From Lepturacanthus savala (lineage: Eukaryota > Chordata > Actinopteri > Scombriformes > Trichiuridae), in NCBI GenBank assembly GCA_030544235.1, contig CM060470.1:11619356-11683355 (forward strand): a stretch of DNA of 64,000 bases. The letters run 5' to 3'. Position numbers and translations under genes: made by a program. The stretch's first letter is position 1, and each line of letters starts with the position of its first letter. A model generated the notes under the pieces. It was given only the letters and a program-made list of their open reading frames with translations, made no database searches and had not been told where the DNA came from. Below, piece after piece: positions 42,665 through 54,400 of the stretch.

Positions 42665-44145
42665 TGGCGGGAGGCGTTTGGCGCGGAGACGCCCTGCCGA
42701 CGGACGGCTGTCCAGGACGTAGCCGCGCTTCTTTCGGACTCCTCGATCTCTGAGCTTCCCTCCCTCAGCATCATCACCCCCCTCCCCCCCACCGAGTACC
42801 ACCGCGCTTTTCTTGCGCTCCGAAGGGGGATCCCAGTCAGCCGCCTCGTTTTTTTTTCCCTCCTCCCCCGCCTTTTGCTCTGGAAACTTTTGAATGTAAC
42901 CGTGGATTTGGTTTTAGACCGGCGGGGAGAGATCCGACATATTCACAGCTTTTGGATCGCTTCGAAAAAGAAATGCACCTTTTTTTTTTTCTTCTTCTTC
43001 TTCTTCTTCTTCCTCACGCCTCGTTTCCTCTTCCTCTAAAAGGGGAAGCCTGCTTCTACTGCAGCCACAGTCCCATTATTTTGGTGAGATAACGAGATCA
43101 TATGAGATTCAGTAAAGGAAAATAAATATATATATATTCACATCAAAGTTGAGGAAATAATAATGTGCAAGAAATTTCTGTCAAATCAACTACAGTTGGG
43201 GCTGAAATGTCATTTGGCTGGCCCAGTGATGGAAATAAGCCCAATGGTTTTTGGGATGAATTCTGTTTTGGGGAACATAAAAACCCAATATTGATCGGAG
43301 GAGAAAAAAAAAAAAAGAGATACGTGTAAGGGAACAATGTGACAGATCATAGAAAGTACTGTATGATCATTTTTTAGTTCTTATTTAAATTGTATTGATT
43401 ATTATCTGGGATCAGAGAAGCCTTTACATTGAGTGTTTTATTTGAATGTTTCTTTGTAATTAATAGTCTAATGAATTGATTTCCCTCTTTCCTTGAAAGC
43501 AAGTTCCTTCCAGATAACTCCTCAGTCACAGATCCGACAATCCGTAAAATCAATGTTTAGTTTAAGGTACAGGAGATGAAATTCGACCGCGCCGTTATCT
43601 GAATTCCTAAAATTCACCAATCATCAGGCGGTGGAAAAAAAAAATTCAGTCCATTTAATGAAAACTCATCGAGCTTTCAAAGCTCAAAAAAAAAAAAAAA
43701 ACCTGCGCTTTGTCTTCAACACGCTTTCATAGATGGGAGACGCCGCCGGTTGCCAGTTTTGTAACCGTGAGGCTGAGTGACTCTTTGTTTGAAGAGGAGG
43801 TCCTTCGCTTTGTAAATACACTGCAGATGTTTCCCCTGTTCGGAGTTTGGAGAGAGACCAGCGATCTGACACCGGCGAAAAGACATGTGACCAGGCCTTA
43901 TTCACTTCCCACACACACACACACACTAATGTTTGTGGAGCGGGACAGCAGAGAGTGAATGGGACGTACAGCACTGTAACTTCTTGGCTCTCGTTGGGAA
44001 AAAAAAATGTGAAAAAAAAAAAAAAAAGACGGACCCCGGCCGTGTTCTTGACCTGTGACGATGCAAAATAACAGTATTAGTCGTTTCCTTCCGACCTTCT
44101 TCAGTTATCCCTTCCATGTAACCACAAGCTTCTGCAATAACCGTA

Positions 44146-44151
44146 AATAAA
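44146..44151 (+). terminator. clasp1: clasp1 proximal poly(A) signal AATAAA
   Basis: AATAAA within CGTAAATAAAAGG, about 1.5 kb after the stop codon. Confidence 0.5.
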
Positions 44152-45419
44152 AGGTATTTTGTACATACACTTTTTTGACCCACTGCTTCGCAAAAAAATT
44201 CACATAACGTCGCCCCCCCCACCCCTAAAAAATAAGGAGAAAAAGATCAGTGAACAGGTTGACTATCTCACTTTTTTTTTTTTGCACGTTAGCATAGTAG
44301 CTTGCATGTTAACCTGCAGCACACGTCAACTTTGTGCTGTTCTCGAAGGGCCCGGGTTTTTTGGCTGTTAAAGTGCACTTGTAACATCTTATCACTCATC
44401 TCTGATTTAATATTTCAGTAGAGGAGTTAGGTTAAAAAATTAATAGGTACAGAACGGAGCGCCAAATGCTGACCATGCGTTTGATTGATGTTTGAATTCA
44501 GTGTTTAGTTTAAGGTATTAAATGATATTTTCCCAAAAAAAAGCTTTAAAATGTTGGATTCCTGCAATGCAATCTCTCCTAAAGCGGATTGGTTTCCATA
44601 GTTTTCACTAAGAGATACTATCTCTGATTGCCCCTCCATTCAGATAAGAGACTTATTATGACATAAGATTTAGTTCTCATTTTTGCTTTTTTTTAAATTC
44701 CCGTTTGCTAAAGTCTAGCAAATGTGCCCTTATAAAAAAAAGGAAGCGTTAAGTATTCCTGCTCTTCTAGTGGACTTGAGGGGGGTGAAAGACAATTACT
44801 GTAGCCGTTGATGTACCCGCTGTGGGGATTTCATTGAGGGAATCTGCTGCAAACGGGCCAATTCTTCTTATTTAAGTGAACGAATGTACAAAAAAAAAAA
44901 AAAATCACACGAGTGTGTGTGTGTGTGTTAATTTGCTCTTTTTACAACGATGTTTCGTTTCTCGAAACTGTATCAAATTTTGAACACCGGTACTGAAAAA
45001 TGTCCTCGGCCCCCGTACGCTCCGCACTCCACGTGTGTGGAATTCTTTTTTTTTTTTTCCAGACAGTTTAATCGAGCCTCGTTTGACGATTTTCCCCCCG
45101 ATTACAGCGTATTTGAGGAGAAGTGTTCGCAAATCGCCAAAAACCGCTGGCTGCTCGCATCCGTCACCACACTGCTGGTCCTATAAAAGAGGAGATGGTA
45201 TTCCTTGCAAAACTGTTTCACTATGCATGTTATACAGCACACTGTCTTTCTTTTGCCTCAGTCGGTCATGTAATATTCATACCTGTATTTATATATTTTA
45301 TTTTATTTGAACCTATTTTATTTCATTCCCTCATGATAAAACTGTACAGAAGGTTGTTTTTTTTTTGTTAACATCCACCTGTGATAGATTTGCAACAATG
45401 TAAAACTGTTTGCTCTAGA

Positions 45420-45425
45420 AATAAA
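45420..45425 (+). terminator. clasp1: clasp1 distal poly(A) signal AATAAA
   Basis: AATAAA within CTAGAAATAAACAG, followed within 50 bp by GT/T-rich sequence (45448-45478), the usual downstream element. Confidence 0.65.
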
Positions 45426-45928
45426 CAGACTTAAGAGTTGATCCGGGAGGTTTCCTGCAAGTTTTTTTTTTTTTTTTATAATCTTTTGCGAGATTTAAAG
45501 AGTCTATTGAAGCTTTTTTTTTTTTTTTTCTTCCCGTTTTCTTCCCTCTGCGCAGGTTGAACCTTGCTCTGTGACTCCCACTGGGGTTCCAGCAACAGAA
45601 TTACCCAGATACGAGCACATGCGTCCGAGCGCTGAGGTGTGCTTAGCTGCTCAAACATTAACCTGAGCAGACTTTGAGATGACCTGCTCCTAATCTCTGG
45701 TCCTTTACGCCCCCCCCCCCCATTAAATTTGCCTCCGATATACAAAATAGGAGCGATGAAATAGGAAAAAATTAAATTATTCAATATTCAGTCTACTGCA
45801 AAACATTTACTCACTCAACAATATTTTTAAGCAGCAGGTGAAGTTATTTCTTGCTTTGCAAACTATTTACAAATCAAATCTGTAAATGTTTTATCCCAGG
45901 AGCCCTGAAAGATTCTCACTGACTTCAC

Positions 45929-46021
45929 AGTTGTCCAGTAGGGCCGGATTGGACCCTTTATCGGACAGGTCCTGCCCCCCCTCCTCCCACCCCCGGGCCG
46001 CCATGTTTGACACCCCTGATT
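45929..46021. mobile_element. hAT-like relic between clasp1 and tfcp2l1
   Basis: Reads CCAGTAGGGCCGGATTGGAC to GGGCCGCCATGTTTGACACC and CCTGATTTACA. Its reverse complement, GGGGTGTCAAACATGGCGGC, matches the left end of the 133-586 element. It lies about 260 bp upstream of the tfcp2l1 TATA-like box. Confidence 0.7.
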
Positions 46022-46238
46022 TACAGGCCGCTCGCTCCTCTTGGTGCCTCGGAAACACCTGCATCTGTCCTGGTACCTCCACAAATATCATTACCCTAAT
46101 TGAGTTTAAAGTGCAGCTTTAGGGCCATACTTTCGGCAGTGTCAACAACTGGCGAAGTGAAGCCGCCGCTAATGCCTGGACCCGGCGAGACGTCCAATAG
46201 GCGGCGGGAGGTGTGTCCGCAACGCTCCCGCCTCTCCC

Positions 46239-46462
46239 AAAGGTCAGCCAAGGTATGCTAATGGCGATGACATCACCGGGAGGATATAAGAGCTGGCGGC
46301 GAGCTTTGGCCCGCCAAACCTCTCTGAGCTGAAATCTGAGGAAGCAAGCAAGCGGGCGCGGGGAGAAAAAAAAAACAACAAAAAAAAAAAAGCCTCGCTC
46401 CATCTGTCTCCGCGTCTCCCCCCGTGGTCCTGGGACATAAGAAGACACCGCACTTGGAAAAT
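46239..46462 (+). promoter_or_regulatory. tfcp2l1: tfcp2l1 core promoter and 5' UTR
   Basis: In order: AAAGGTCA (46239-46246, nuclear-receptor half-site type), ATGCTAAT (46255-46262, octamer-like), TGACATCA (46268-46275, CRE-like) and TATAAG (46285-46290, TATA-like). Transcription would start near 46315. The leader contains A-rich runs (46364-46391) and no upstream ATG before the start at 46463. Factor assignments are inferences from short motifs. Confidence 0.55.
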
Positions 46463-46521
46463 ATGCTGTTCTGCCATTCCCAGCCTGAGTCCTACCACCA
46501 GCACTCTGCTAGTTACATTAG
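46463..46521 (+). CDS. tfcp2l1: tfcp2l1 exon 1
   Basis: 59 nt, ends phase 2 at GTAAAG. Encodes MLFCHSQPESYHQHSASYI. The first ATG after the promoter; start context AAAATATGC is not a strong Kozak match. Confidence 0.92.
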
Positions 46522-48327
46522 GTAAAGCACGAAGCCATGCTCACAACTTCAGAATCTTGTGGATTTCTGGCAACTGCATCTGAGAAATGTAAATGAAAAA
46601 ACTGTCACTTTTAAAGTTTGCTTGCATTGCACAAGAATACATAGAGAATATGCACAGGCTTCAAATTTATTTATTTATTTTTTACATGTGCAGGTTTGCA
46701 GTAATTCTGCCTGCAAGAGCACGTTCGTGTTCAAATTTTAAAGGAGCATTGCACCGAAAATCCACACTCACACTACAAATATAGATCATACGCAGCTAAA
46801 AATGCATTTCCCCCCTGATTACACGCTTAAAATGAACTACCTGTTTAACGTCAAACGACCTCTTGCACCCATTGCTGCTAACGTATGATTGAATGATCGG
46901 ATTTAGGAAAGGAAAAAGTAACAGTCACTGATGCTCGTCCGTCGTTCCTGGGAAGTGCCGTCGTGCTCAGCTCCTGTCGTCTCCCTCTTGTTTCAGAGAG
47001 GCCTTGGCGCCTTTCTTGAAAAGCGAAGAAGCCAGGCTTATGGCAGAAAATGGCGCCAAGCGGACGCCATTCCAGTACATTCTGTGTGCAGCCACCTCGC
47101 CGGCTGTGAAACAGCAGGAGGAGACGCTCACTTATCTCAACCAAGGTAGCTATCTGTCCTGCCAGCTGAACGCACACAGTTGACTGAATAAACCGGAGCT
47201 CATTTTGTTACATGCAGCAGCAGCAGCAGCAGGGTTAGATTAAAGCCCACTGATGTGAGGTTTAGGCTGAATATTATGATAAATTAAATAGGTTCCTGCA
47301 AATTATGGCACCTGAAACCTGCCTCTAAAACTGTGCCAGAAGCCAGAGAGCATAGACCTGCATGTGAACTCGTCGTAATAATAAATCTGGAGCTGTCAGA
47401 GATAAGTTAGCGAATGAGTTTTATTCCTACAATAGAGTAATCAGTAATAAACCCGGCTTCTCTTTGTTCATGCTCTGACTGTTGAACTCTGGGTTTGATG
47501 CATCACTGACAGATTTATTGTTTAATCGTTTTATGGAAAGAAAGACAGGCCAAGACAAATTAAAAAAAAATGTAACGCTACTGAATATTATAGCGTTATA
47601 TGCGGTTTGTGGGTTTCACTAATTTAGATCAGGTTGATGAATTAAAAAAAAAAAAAATCAAACCACCTAAATTCAAACTGCGTGTTTTTTAATAGTTTAA
47701 TCCTAAACTCAGTGGTATTAAAGTGTACCAATTTTCCTCGTATGGCCTGTCTTTGCTTCCATAGATGTGACATTAAAGTGACAGCTGCTAAAGGTCACAC
47801 ATAGAAACTGGGCTGTCACCAGGAAATTTAAAACAAACATTTTTTTTTGTTCATTCTAAAGTTGTTAACCGTGCAACATGAGCTCCTACAGTATAAATTT
47901 GTCTTGAGTTTCATCTTCTAATCTGTCTCTTGCCTCCTTTCTTATTCATTCTTCACCCTTTCACTCTCTGCTTCTGCACTTCCCCCCTTCTCCCTCCCAT
48001 CACTCTCTACCACCTTCTGATTGTTTCTGGTGAACAGTGACATTTTATTTTATTTGTGCTTCATCTGATTCTGTTTCTCTACAAGTGTGCCCTGCTTATC
48101 TGCTCTACACTAATTTGTTTGGAGGAAACGACTTGCTTGTAACATGCAATGTTTGGCCAACAATTACCTAACCATAAAAATGTGGTATTTATTGATAAGG
48201 AGTTAATTACAATCAGGACCTAGAGCTTAGTTTAAAAACAAAACAAAACATTGACACTTAATATTACAGTGTCCCACATTCATTTTAATCATATATTCTT
48301 GTATATTAAACCTAATGTATATAATAT

Positions 48328-48402
<75 letters not shown>

Positions 48403-51400
48403 CTAATTTTTCTAATTTCTATCTCCACTGCCCCTCTTTTCTGATTGACTGATTTCCCATTTTTCAATTTTAATCAGGTTTTTTTTTTTTTTTTTTAATG
48501 TTTTAAAATGTAGGTCAGTCCTACGAAATCCGTATGCTTAACAGAAAACTAGTGGAGTATACAGATATAAGCAGCAAATATGTGAAGGTAGGTGTAAGGT
48601 ATTTGTGTTTCTTTCTGTTTTTTTTTTTCTTTTTTCTTTTTTCTCCACTTTCACGTGACCTCTTCCTCTCTCTCCTCTTACTGTATCTGTTTTTATGTAT
48701 CCGTTTTCCTGGTTTGTCACAGGTCCCTCAACCCTCCCTTCCACTTCGGGGGTGGGGTGTCGACCGTGGAGAGCTTGGTACTATCACCCAAACTTACCTT
48801 TTCACTCTCCTAGATTTCTCACACACACACACACACACACACGTAGTGTTAATTTTGTCTGTTTGGTTAACGTCATTTTATCACATGACTAAAATGAAAT
48901 GAAACAAAAAGACTAAAATGTGATTTTTTTGAAATAAGTATAATCTTCATATAAGCAACTATGAGTAAAATTTAATTGCTTGTCAAAAATAACACTACGT
49001 GCACAAATACACACACACACACACACACAACTCTGAGTATTACACATACAAAACCACATTCTCTATGCCTTACATCCGTATTTCTGCTTTTTCTGATACA
49101 ATTGTTTATCTGTTTGTAATTTAGCCATGCACATGATTTATTTCAGATTTATCGTTTAAAAGAATGTAAAAAAAAAAAAAAAAGTCAGCACAGTCACTTT
49201 AGAGCAAGGAGCAGTCCTGTTATTTCACTTCTCTGTAAGTGCATCCACTTGACGCGTCTCTGTCGTCAGGCGTCTGTTGCCTGAGAATGTGATATTAGCG
49301 GTAGCATCCTAGAAACACAGGAATGGGACAGGTGGCGTGTATGCAAACACATGACGTGCTGGCTCCAGGGCTTTTTTTTTTTTTTTTTTTTTTTTGAGAT
49401 GAGTGAGTTGTGGCTTTCAGTCATGCGTGAGCGTCCCTCCATAAACATCCGAATGGTACTTGTTTTTACAGGTGGTTAATTTAATTTGTTGATTTATTCC
49501 ATGCCCTGGCAGGATTTTTTTTGGGGGGGGGAGGTTAAAGGGTCACTCCTGGGATTAAGTATTTCACTTCCATGAAGTTAGGGGAGAAGGAAAAAAAAAG
49601 GCAGAAGTTATAGAATCGGCTTTCTGGATAACATTTTGCTTTAAGTCACCTTATAAGTAATATATGAACACGTAATAAATGAGTTATAACACAATATAAT
49701 TTTCTATATATTTCTCTTTATTCATCAGTCTCCACATGGAGGCTCTATCGTAATTAATAAACAATAATATCTCCTAATATATATAGATTATATTATAGTA
49801 TGCTTAAGCTAAGCTGTTTTTGAATGTTTGGGTTAGAGGGATTTATGGTAAGATGTTGCCATGGAAATGCTGAATTACTTTTCTGCATTGAATCCGCTCA
49901 GAGCCTACGCTGTAGCCTGCAAGAGTGCACTGTTGTGATGCAATGTGTGTGTTGAGTTTACAACTAAAACTAAGCCAAGTTAGAGCTAATAAATGTTGAA
50001 CAACGGTTACTATTGCTGAAATTCTGGAAATGCAGAAATGAGAAAAGACTTTGGAGGATATTGGTGTGTGTGGCCATTGAACAGCATTATTTTATATATT
50101 CTATTCAATGGTCTCAGTACCCTGCAGTTTCTTCCCCATTCAAACGTATGGTATTCCATCCTGTACAACTGGAAGAGGGATCCCCCCTCTGTTACTCTTC
50201 CTTGGGACTTTTTCCTTGTACATTGTGAGGGTCTAGCACATGTGTCAAACTCCAGTCCTGGAGGGCCGGTGTGGGTGCAGGTTTTTGTTCCAACCAAGCA
50301 GGAACCCACCTGATTCTACTAATGAACCCTTGCTATGGAGCTTCATTAGTAGAATCAGGTGTGTTCCTGCTTGGTTGGAACAAAAACCTGCAAAACCAGT
50401 GGCTCTCCAGGACCAGGGTTGGCCACCCCTGCACTAGGGCCCTTGCTAAGGATCTTCATTAGTAGAATCAGGTGTGTTCCTGCTTGGTTGGAACAAAAAC
50501 CTGCACCCACAGTGGCTCTCCAGGACCACATTTTGTCACCCCTAAGGTGATTGCTGCTGTACAAAGCCCTCTGAGGCCAATCTGTGATTTGTGATTTTGG
50601 GCTATAGCAATAAAGTTGGGGTGACACAGTGGAGCAGCGGGTAGCACTGTTGCCTCACAGCAAGAAGGTCACAGGTTCAAGACCTTGAGCTGGAACCTTT
50701 CTGTGTGGAGTATGTTCTCCCTGTGTCTGCGTGGGTACTCTCCGGGTTCTCTGGCCTCCTCCCACAGTCCAGAAACATGCTGAGGTTAATTGGAGACTCT
50801 AAATTGCCCATAGGTATGATTGTGTGAGTAAATGGTCTGGGGTGTATCCTCGCCTCTCACCCAAAGTACGCCGGTATTGGACGCTGTAGTTGTAGTTTAC
50901 ATTTCTAGAGAGGTGCATGTCAGGCTACAGCGTAAGCTACAGCTGAGCAGCAATAACTCCTCCTGACAAAATAAACTGAACTTCATGTGTGAAATCATTG
51001 GAGTGACCCTTTAATAAAATCCTAATCTATAAGCAGCAACAGTATTTTTTATTGTGTTGTTTGATTATGGTGCCTAGATATATGATTAGACAGTATAAAG
51101 TGGATCAGTGAGCTGCAATAGATGCCGATGACAGGATTAAAACATGGATTATCTATGTTCAGAGTTCCCACAAGTCTTGAACACTACCGAAAGTTTGTCA
51201 ACTTAGTGGAAAATATTAAAGATACCCTGTGGAGTTTCTAATAATGAACATGCATAAACAAAGTAGAAAGAAACATCTGATTTGCAAATGTTTATAAGGA
51301 CCAAAATTCATTCAATGAGGTTATTAGACTTCAAGGAAACAGTTGAGTTCAAACTTTAGTTTGATTAGAAAACTCCATAGGGCACCTTTAACTCTTTCCG

Positions 51401-54400
51401 AGCTTTGGGAAATTAAAAGATGGCCTTGAAAGTACTTACTCGATTCTATTTGAATCTGAAAACATTTTTTGAATATCTGGAAACACGACCAAAAAAGTCC
51501 TTAAAGGTCCCATAAAATGGAATCTCTATTACTTCCTGGGGTGTATTTCCTGAAACTAGTCGGTCAAAGGGTTTAGTGCGGAGAGAAAGATTCGATAGAA
51601 AGCCAGGACTGTTTAAAAATTCATAACGATTGTCTCAATTGAAGTTTTCAATTACATCCACTGGTGCACCATGACATCATCACTGAAGAGGCTCTGCTTT
51701 CCAGGAACTAGTCACTTTTCCAGGAACCACGAGTGTCCATTTCATGGGATCTTTAACTTTGTTGTCCGAGTGAGTGTGGGAACCCTGATTTGTAGGCGGG
51801 AAGTCACTGTCAGCGCTGCATCTCACTGGTACCACATGTGGCTCATTGACAGCGAGTCGTCCCCCATCCCCCTGAAGTCTAACTTCTGTATGACTGGCGG
51901 TAACGGAGATGAAGTTCGCTCCACCTCCTTACTCTTGCCTCATGAACACTGCCTCAGTATGTCTCAATGAATTAATGAGGGGAGCCTTTTTCGCACTTTG
52001 CCCAACAGTCCGGCTGTTTGGCGACGTGCGAGCTGCCCCTGCTCGAGCCATAGAGGTGCTCCGGCCTAACGCCCGATCCCGCCTGTTCACAGAGCATCGT
52101 GCGTGTGGTGTTTCATGACCGTCGGCTGCAGTATATGGAGCACCAGCAGCTGGAGGGATGGAGGTGGAACAGACCGGGAGACCGAATCCTGGACATCGGT
52201 GAGATGACTCTACCACTTGCACCGGTGGCATGCACAGAGTTTCTAAAGGGGCAGGGGCGAAAAGGAACAAAAGGCACATCTAGCACGTCTTTGCCACCGA
52301 AGAGACGACTTTAGCATGTGTTTTGGCTCCCAATATGGCACTACAGCATTTTTTTTGGCTCCTAGAGGGCACTTTAGCACGCATTTTGGCTTCCAAGAAG
52401 GCATTGGCCCTCTTGATCCCTGTGCATGCCACTACCTCACACCAATATGGCTTTCTATGGCATAAATTTGACTTGATGTGTCCAAGTTGGGCGCCGCCAT
52501 TCATACCAAGATATGTTTGACACGAGGCTAGACTGGCTGACTGGCTGGCTCTTCCTTTGCAGATATCCCGCTGTCAGTGGGGATACTGGAGCCACGTTCG
52601 CACCCCCTGCACCTCAACACCATTGAGTTCATCTGGGATCCTGTCAAGAACGCCTCCGTTTTCATCCAGGTTCGGACGTCTGCAGGAAGTCGGCATCATA
52701 AATTTGCCCGTTTAAGAGTGTATTTGATAATATAGGATCAATATACTCATGTAACAGACTCCTGCTCTTCTCAGGTGAACTGCATCAGCACCGAGTTCAC
52801 CCCCAGGAAGCACGGCGGGGAGAAAGGGGTGCCCTTCCGTATCCAGGTGGACTCCTTCACCACCAACGAGCACGGTGAATACATGGAGCATGTCCATTCT
52901 TCCAGCTGCCAGGTCAAAGTCTTCAAGGTATGAAGAGTTTCCTGGCCGCCTGCCCAACGTCAGCAAAGTCTGCGCTTCAAGAAATTACGCTATGAGCAAA
53001 AGTCACGTCTCTATTATATGTTATGCAATGTCAATTTTTTTCCTGAAAGCCTAAAGGTGCCGATCGCAAACTGAAGACAGACCGGGAAAAGATCGATAAA
53101 AAGTCCCTTCAGGACAAAGAAAAGTACCAACAGTCCCATGAGACCACTCTGCTAAAAGAGGTGAGACGTGCCGTGTTCTCGTGTTACAGCCACATTACAT
53201 AACAGAGCAGATCTGAGGAACCTTGGATCGCCTTCGTTTTGTCAGTAGCATGATATTGATTCCAAAGCTGTAAAGTCTTTTGTTGTCTTGATATGTATCT
53301 TATCTAATCGGCACGGAGGCCATATAATCAGTTTGCTTTATTTATAAATGATTTCTCAAGAAAAGTCAGAAGGTGGCCTGCATCTGGTTTTACACGCAGT
53401 ACATCTGTCTATCAGTCATTGTCTTGAAAAGTGTGCTTGCTTTCAGTGCCGAGGTCTGTCAATGATTGGAGCACGCGGTGCGTCATTTTACTGTCTCTGA
53501 ACGTCAACGGCTTCTGCTTTAACTTTCATCTGGTTTGTTATTCAACTTGATGAAACACAGACCTGATCAGAGATGAAACAAGGAGCCAAACGCTGTAGTA
53601 GAGGGAGACAATTTTTACTTTGGATTTAAAAATATCTAGGCTTTAATGGGTTAAAGACATGAAACGTTAACATTTATTTAGAACTCTCAGTTTCCTCCTT
53701 CTTTAAATTAAACCTAGTAATTTATTCCATTGTTACTATAGAAATATTGAACGGTGCGGTGGCTGTAATAATAGATTTGTAATACTTCACCGTGGCATTT
53801 TTATTCCTATAGTCCTTGTGCTAAAACATATTAACCTTTAGCAGGTTGAATATTCCCAATAATAACAATCTTCCTCCTTCTTTTGCTCTTTCTCAAGTGT
53901 TCCCCCTGGCCTGATGCCCTGAATCTCACCAGCCACTTCAGCAGCAGCAGCAGCGCTCCGTCTCCAGTTTACCACAGCTCACCGACTTCCTGCAGTTTTA
54001 CAGATGGGTGAGTCAACATCATAGACTGGATAATTAATGTATATATACATATATATTCTAAAAGTCAATACAAAGAAAGTGATGTTACGTATGAAAACTC
54101 TAGTTGGTATATTTTATTCCATACTTGTTAATACTACATGTATTGTGTTCACTAAAGTTTATTCATTAAGTTCATTAAAAAAATCTTTTCTTATTCTTGT
54201 GATTAAAAACATTGATCTGAAGCTCAGTTTTGAGGCTGTTCTATAAATAGTTTTCTAATAAACTTCTGACCAACCTAATTTCAGCTTCTAACCAATTGTG
54301 TGCATCTTGGTTTAAACTCCACCCACTTCCTGGCTAAGCCCCGCCCACCCTGACTGCGGTTACAGACACAGATTAATAGTTGGTTGAACAGATACAGATA

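Larger units (their letters stand above)
42665..45445 (+). other. clasp1: clasp1 3' UTR
   Basis: About 2.8 kb without a conserved frame. Contains homopolymer runs of A (43682-43699, 44013-44027), a (CTT)n run (42988-43011), and two UGUAHAUA-type Pumilio motifs, TGTAAATA at 43811-43818 and TGTACATA at 44160-44167. Two poly(A) signals are listed separately. The 3' end is placed just after the second. Confidence 0.7.

Noticed and set aside
50615..50700. A functional tRNA gene
   Set aside because: Box A and B resemblance belongs to a SINE head; the cloverleaf is not intact and the SINE body follows.
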